A stretch of DNA of 14,558 nt from Comamonadaceae bacterium. Lineage in GTDB: Bacteria; Pseudomonadota; Gammaproteobacteria; Burkholderiales; Burkholderiaceae_C. This document shows positions 14,553 to 14,558 of the stretch, piece by piece. Positions within the stretch are counted from its first letter, which is position 1. Each line of letters opens with the position of its first letter. Under the pieces are notes generated by a model. The model was given only the letters and a program-made list of their open reading frames with translations, searched no databases and was not told the DNA's origin. The stretch is from the NCBI GenBank assembly GCA_947494405.1, contig CANLWQ010000018.1, positions 1 through 14,558 of the forward strand, read 5' to 3'. Both the position numbers and the translations under genes were made by a program.

Positions 14553-14558
14553 CGCCCC

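Noticed and set aside
1..14558. CRISPR arrays, insertion sequences, integrases, tRNA genes
   Set aside because: No spaced direct repeats, transposase motifs, terminal inverted repeats or tRNA-like cloverleaf sequences were seen by eye.

Overview
The window looks like a stretch of chromosome from a betaproteobacterium, most likely Burkholderiales (perhaps Comamonadaceae or a relative). The basis is the style of the proteins (BioA, BioF, the 7TMR-DISM kinase, a lipoprotein with a poly-glycine linker), the compact ATGA/GTGA gene overlaps and a short bacterial SRP RNA. This placement comes from recognition by eye, not from a search. I see no phage, transposon, CRISPR or tRNA gene.

Left part (1-4955): a two-partner secretion locus lies on the minus strand. 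The TpsB outer-membrane transporter (489-2183) is followed after 20 bp by the start of a TpsA exoprotein that runs off the left edge. Divergently, a 7TMR-DISM histidine kinase (from 2290) and an OmpR-type response regulator overlap as a translationally coupled pair. The shared 106-bp spacer suggests, but does not prove, that the kinase pair controls the secretion system.

Middle part (4956-10052): a 41-aa membrane miniprotein at 5094-5219 converges on, and overlaps by 8 bp, a CvpA-family membrane protein that sits directly downstream of bioB. bioB (minus) and bioA-bioF-bioD (plus, overlapping by 4 bp each) diverge from a short control region. Together BioF, BioA, BioD and BioB cover the whole late biotin pathway, from pimeloyl thioester to biotin. 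The pimelate-forming genes bioC and bioH are not in the window.

Right part (10027-14558): a minus-strand operon runs hydroxypyruvate-isomerase-family gene, then trhO (tRNA uridine 5-hydroxylase), then a 117-aa protein of unknown function whose 3' end overlaps bioD. Next come a small lipoprotein gene on minus, a 345-bp AT-rich spacer with nested palindromes, and a 430-aa surface lipoprotein on plus. The 4.5S SRP RNA gene (ffs) on minus closes the window, with its -10 box just inside the right edge.

The most interesting unexplained signals are the nested palindromes at 12786-12813, one of which contains a perfect match to the BioR-type operator consensus; the unannotated 41-aa protein; the non-ATG start of bioA; and the palindrome over the likely bioB promoter.
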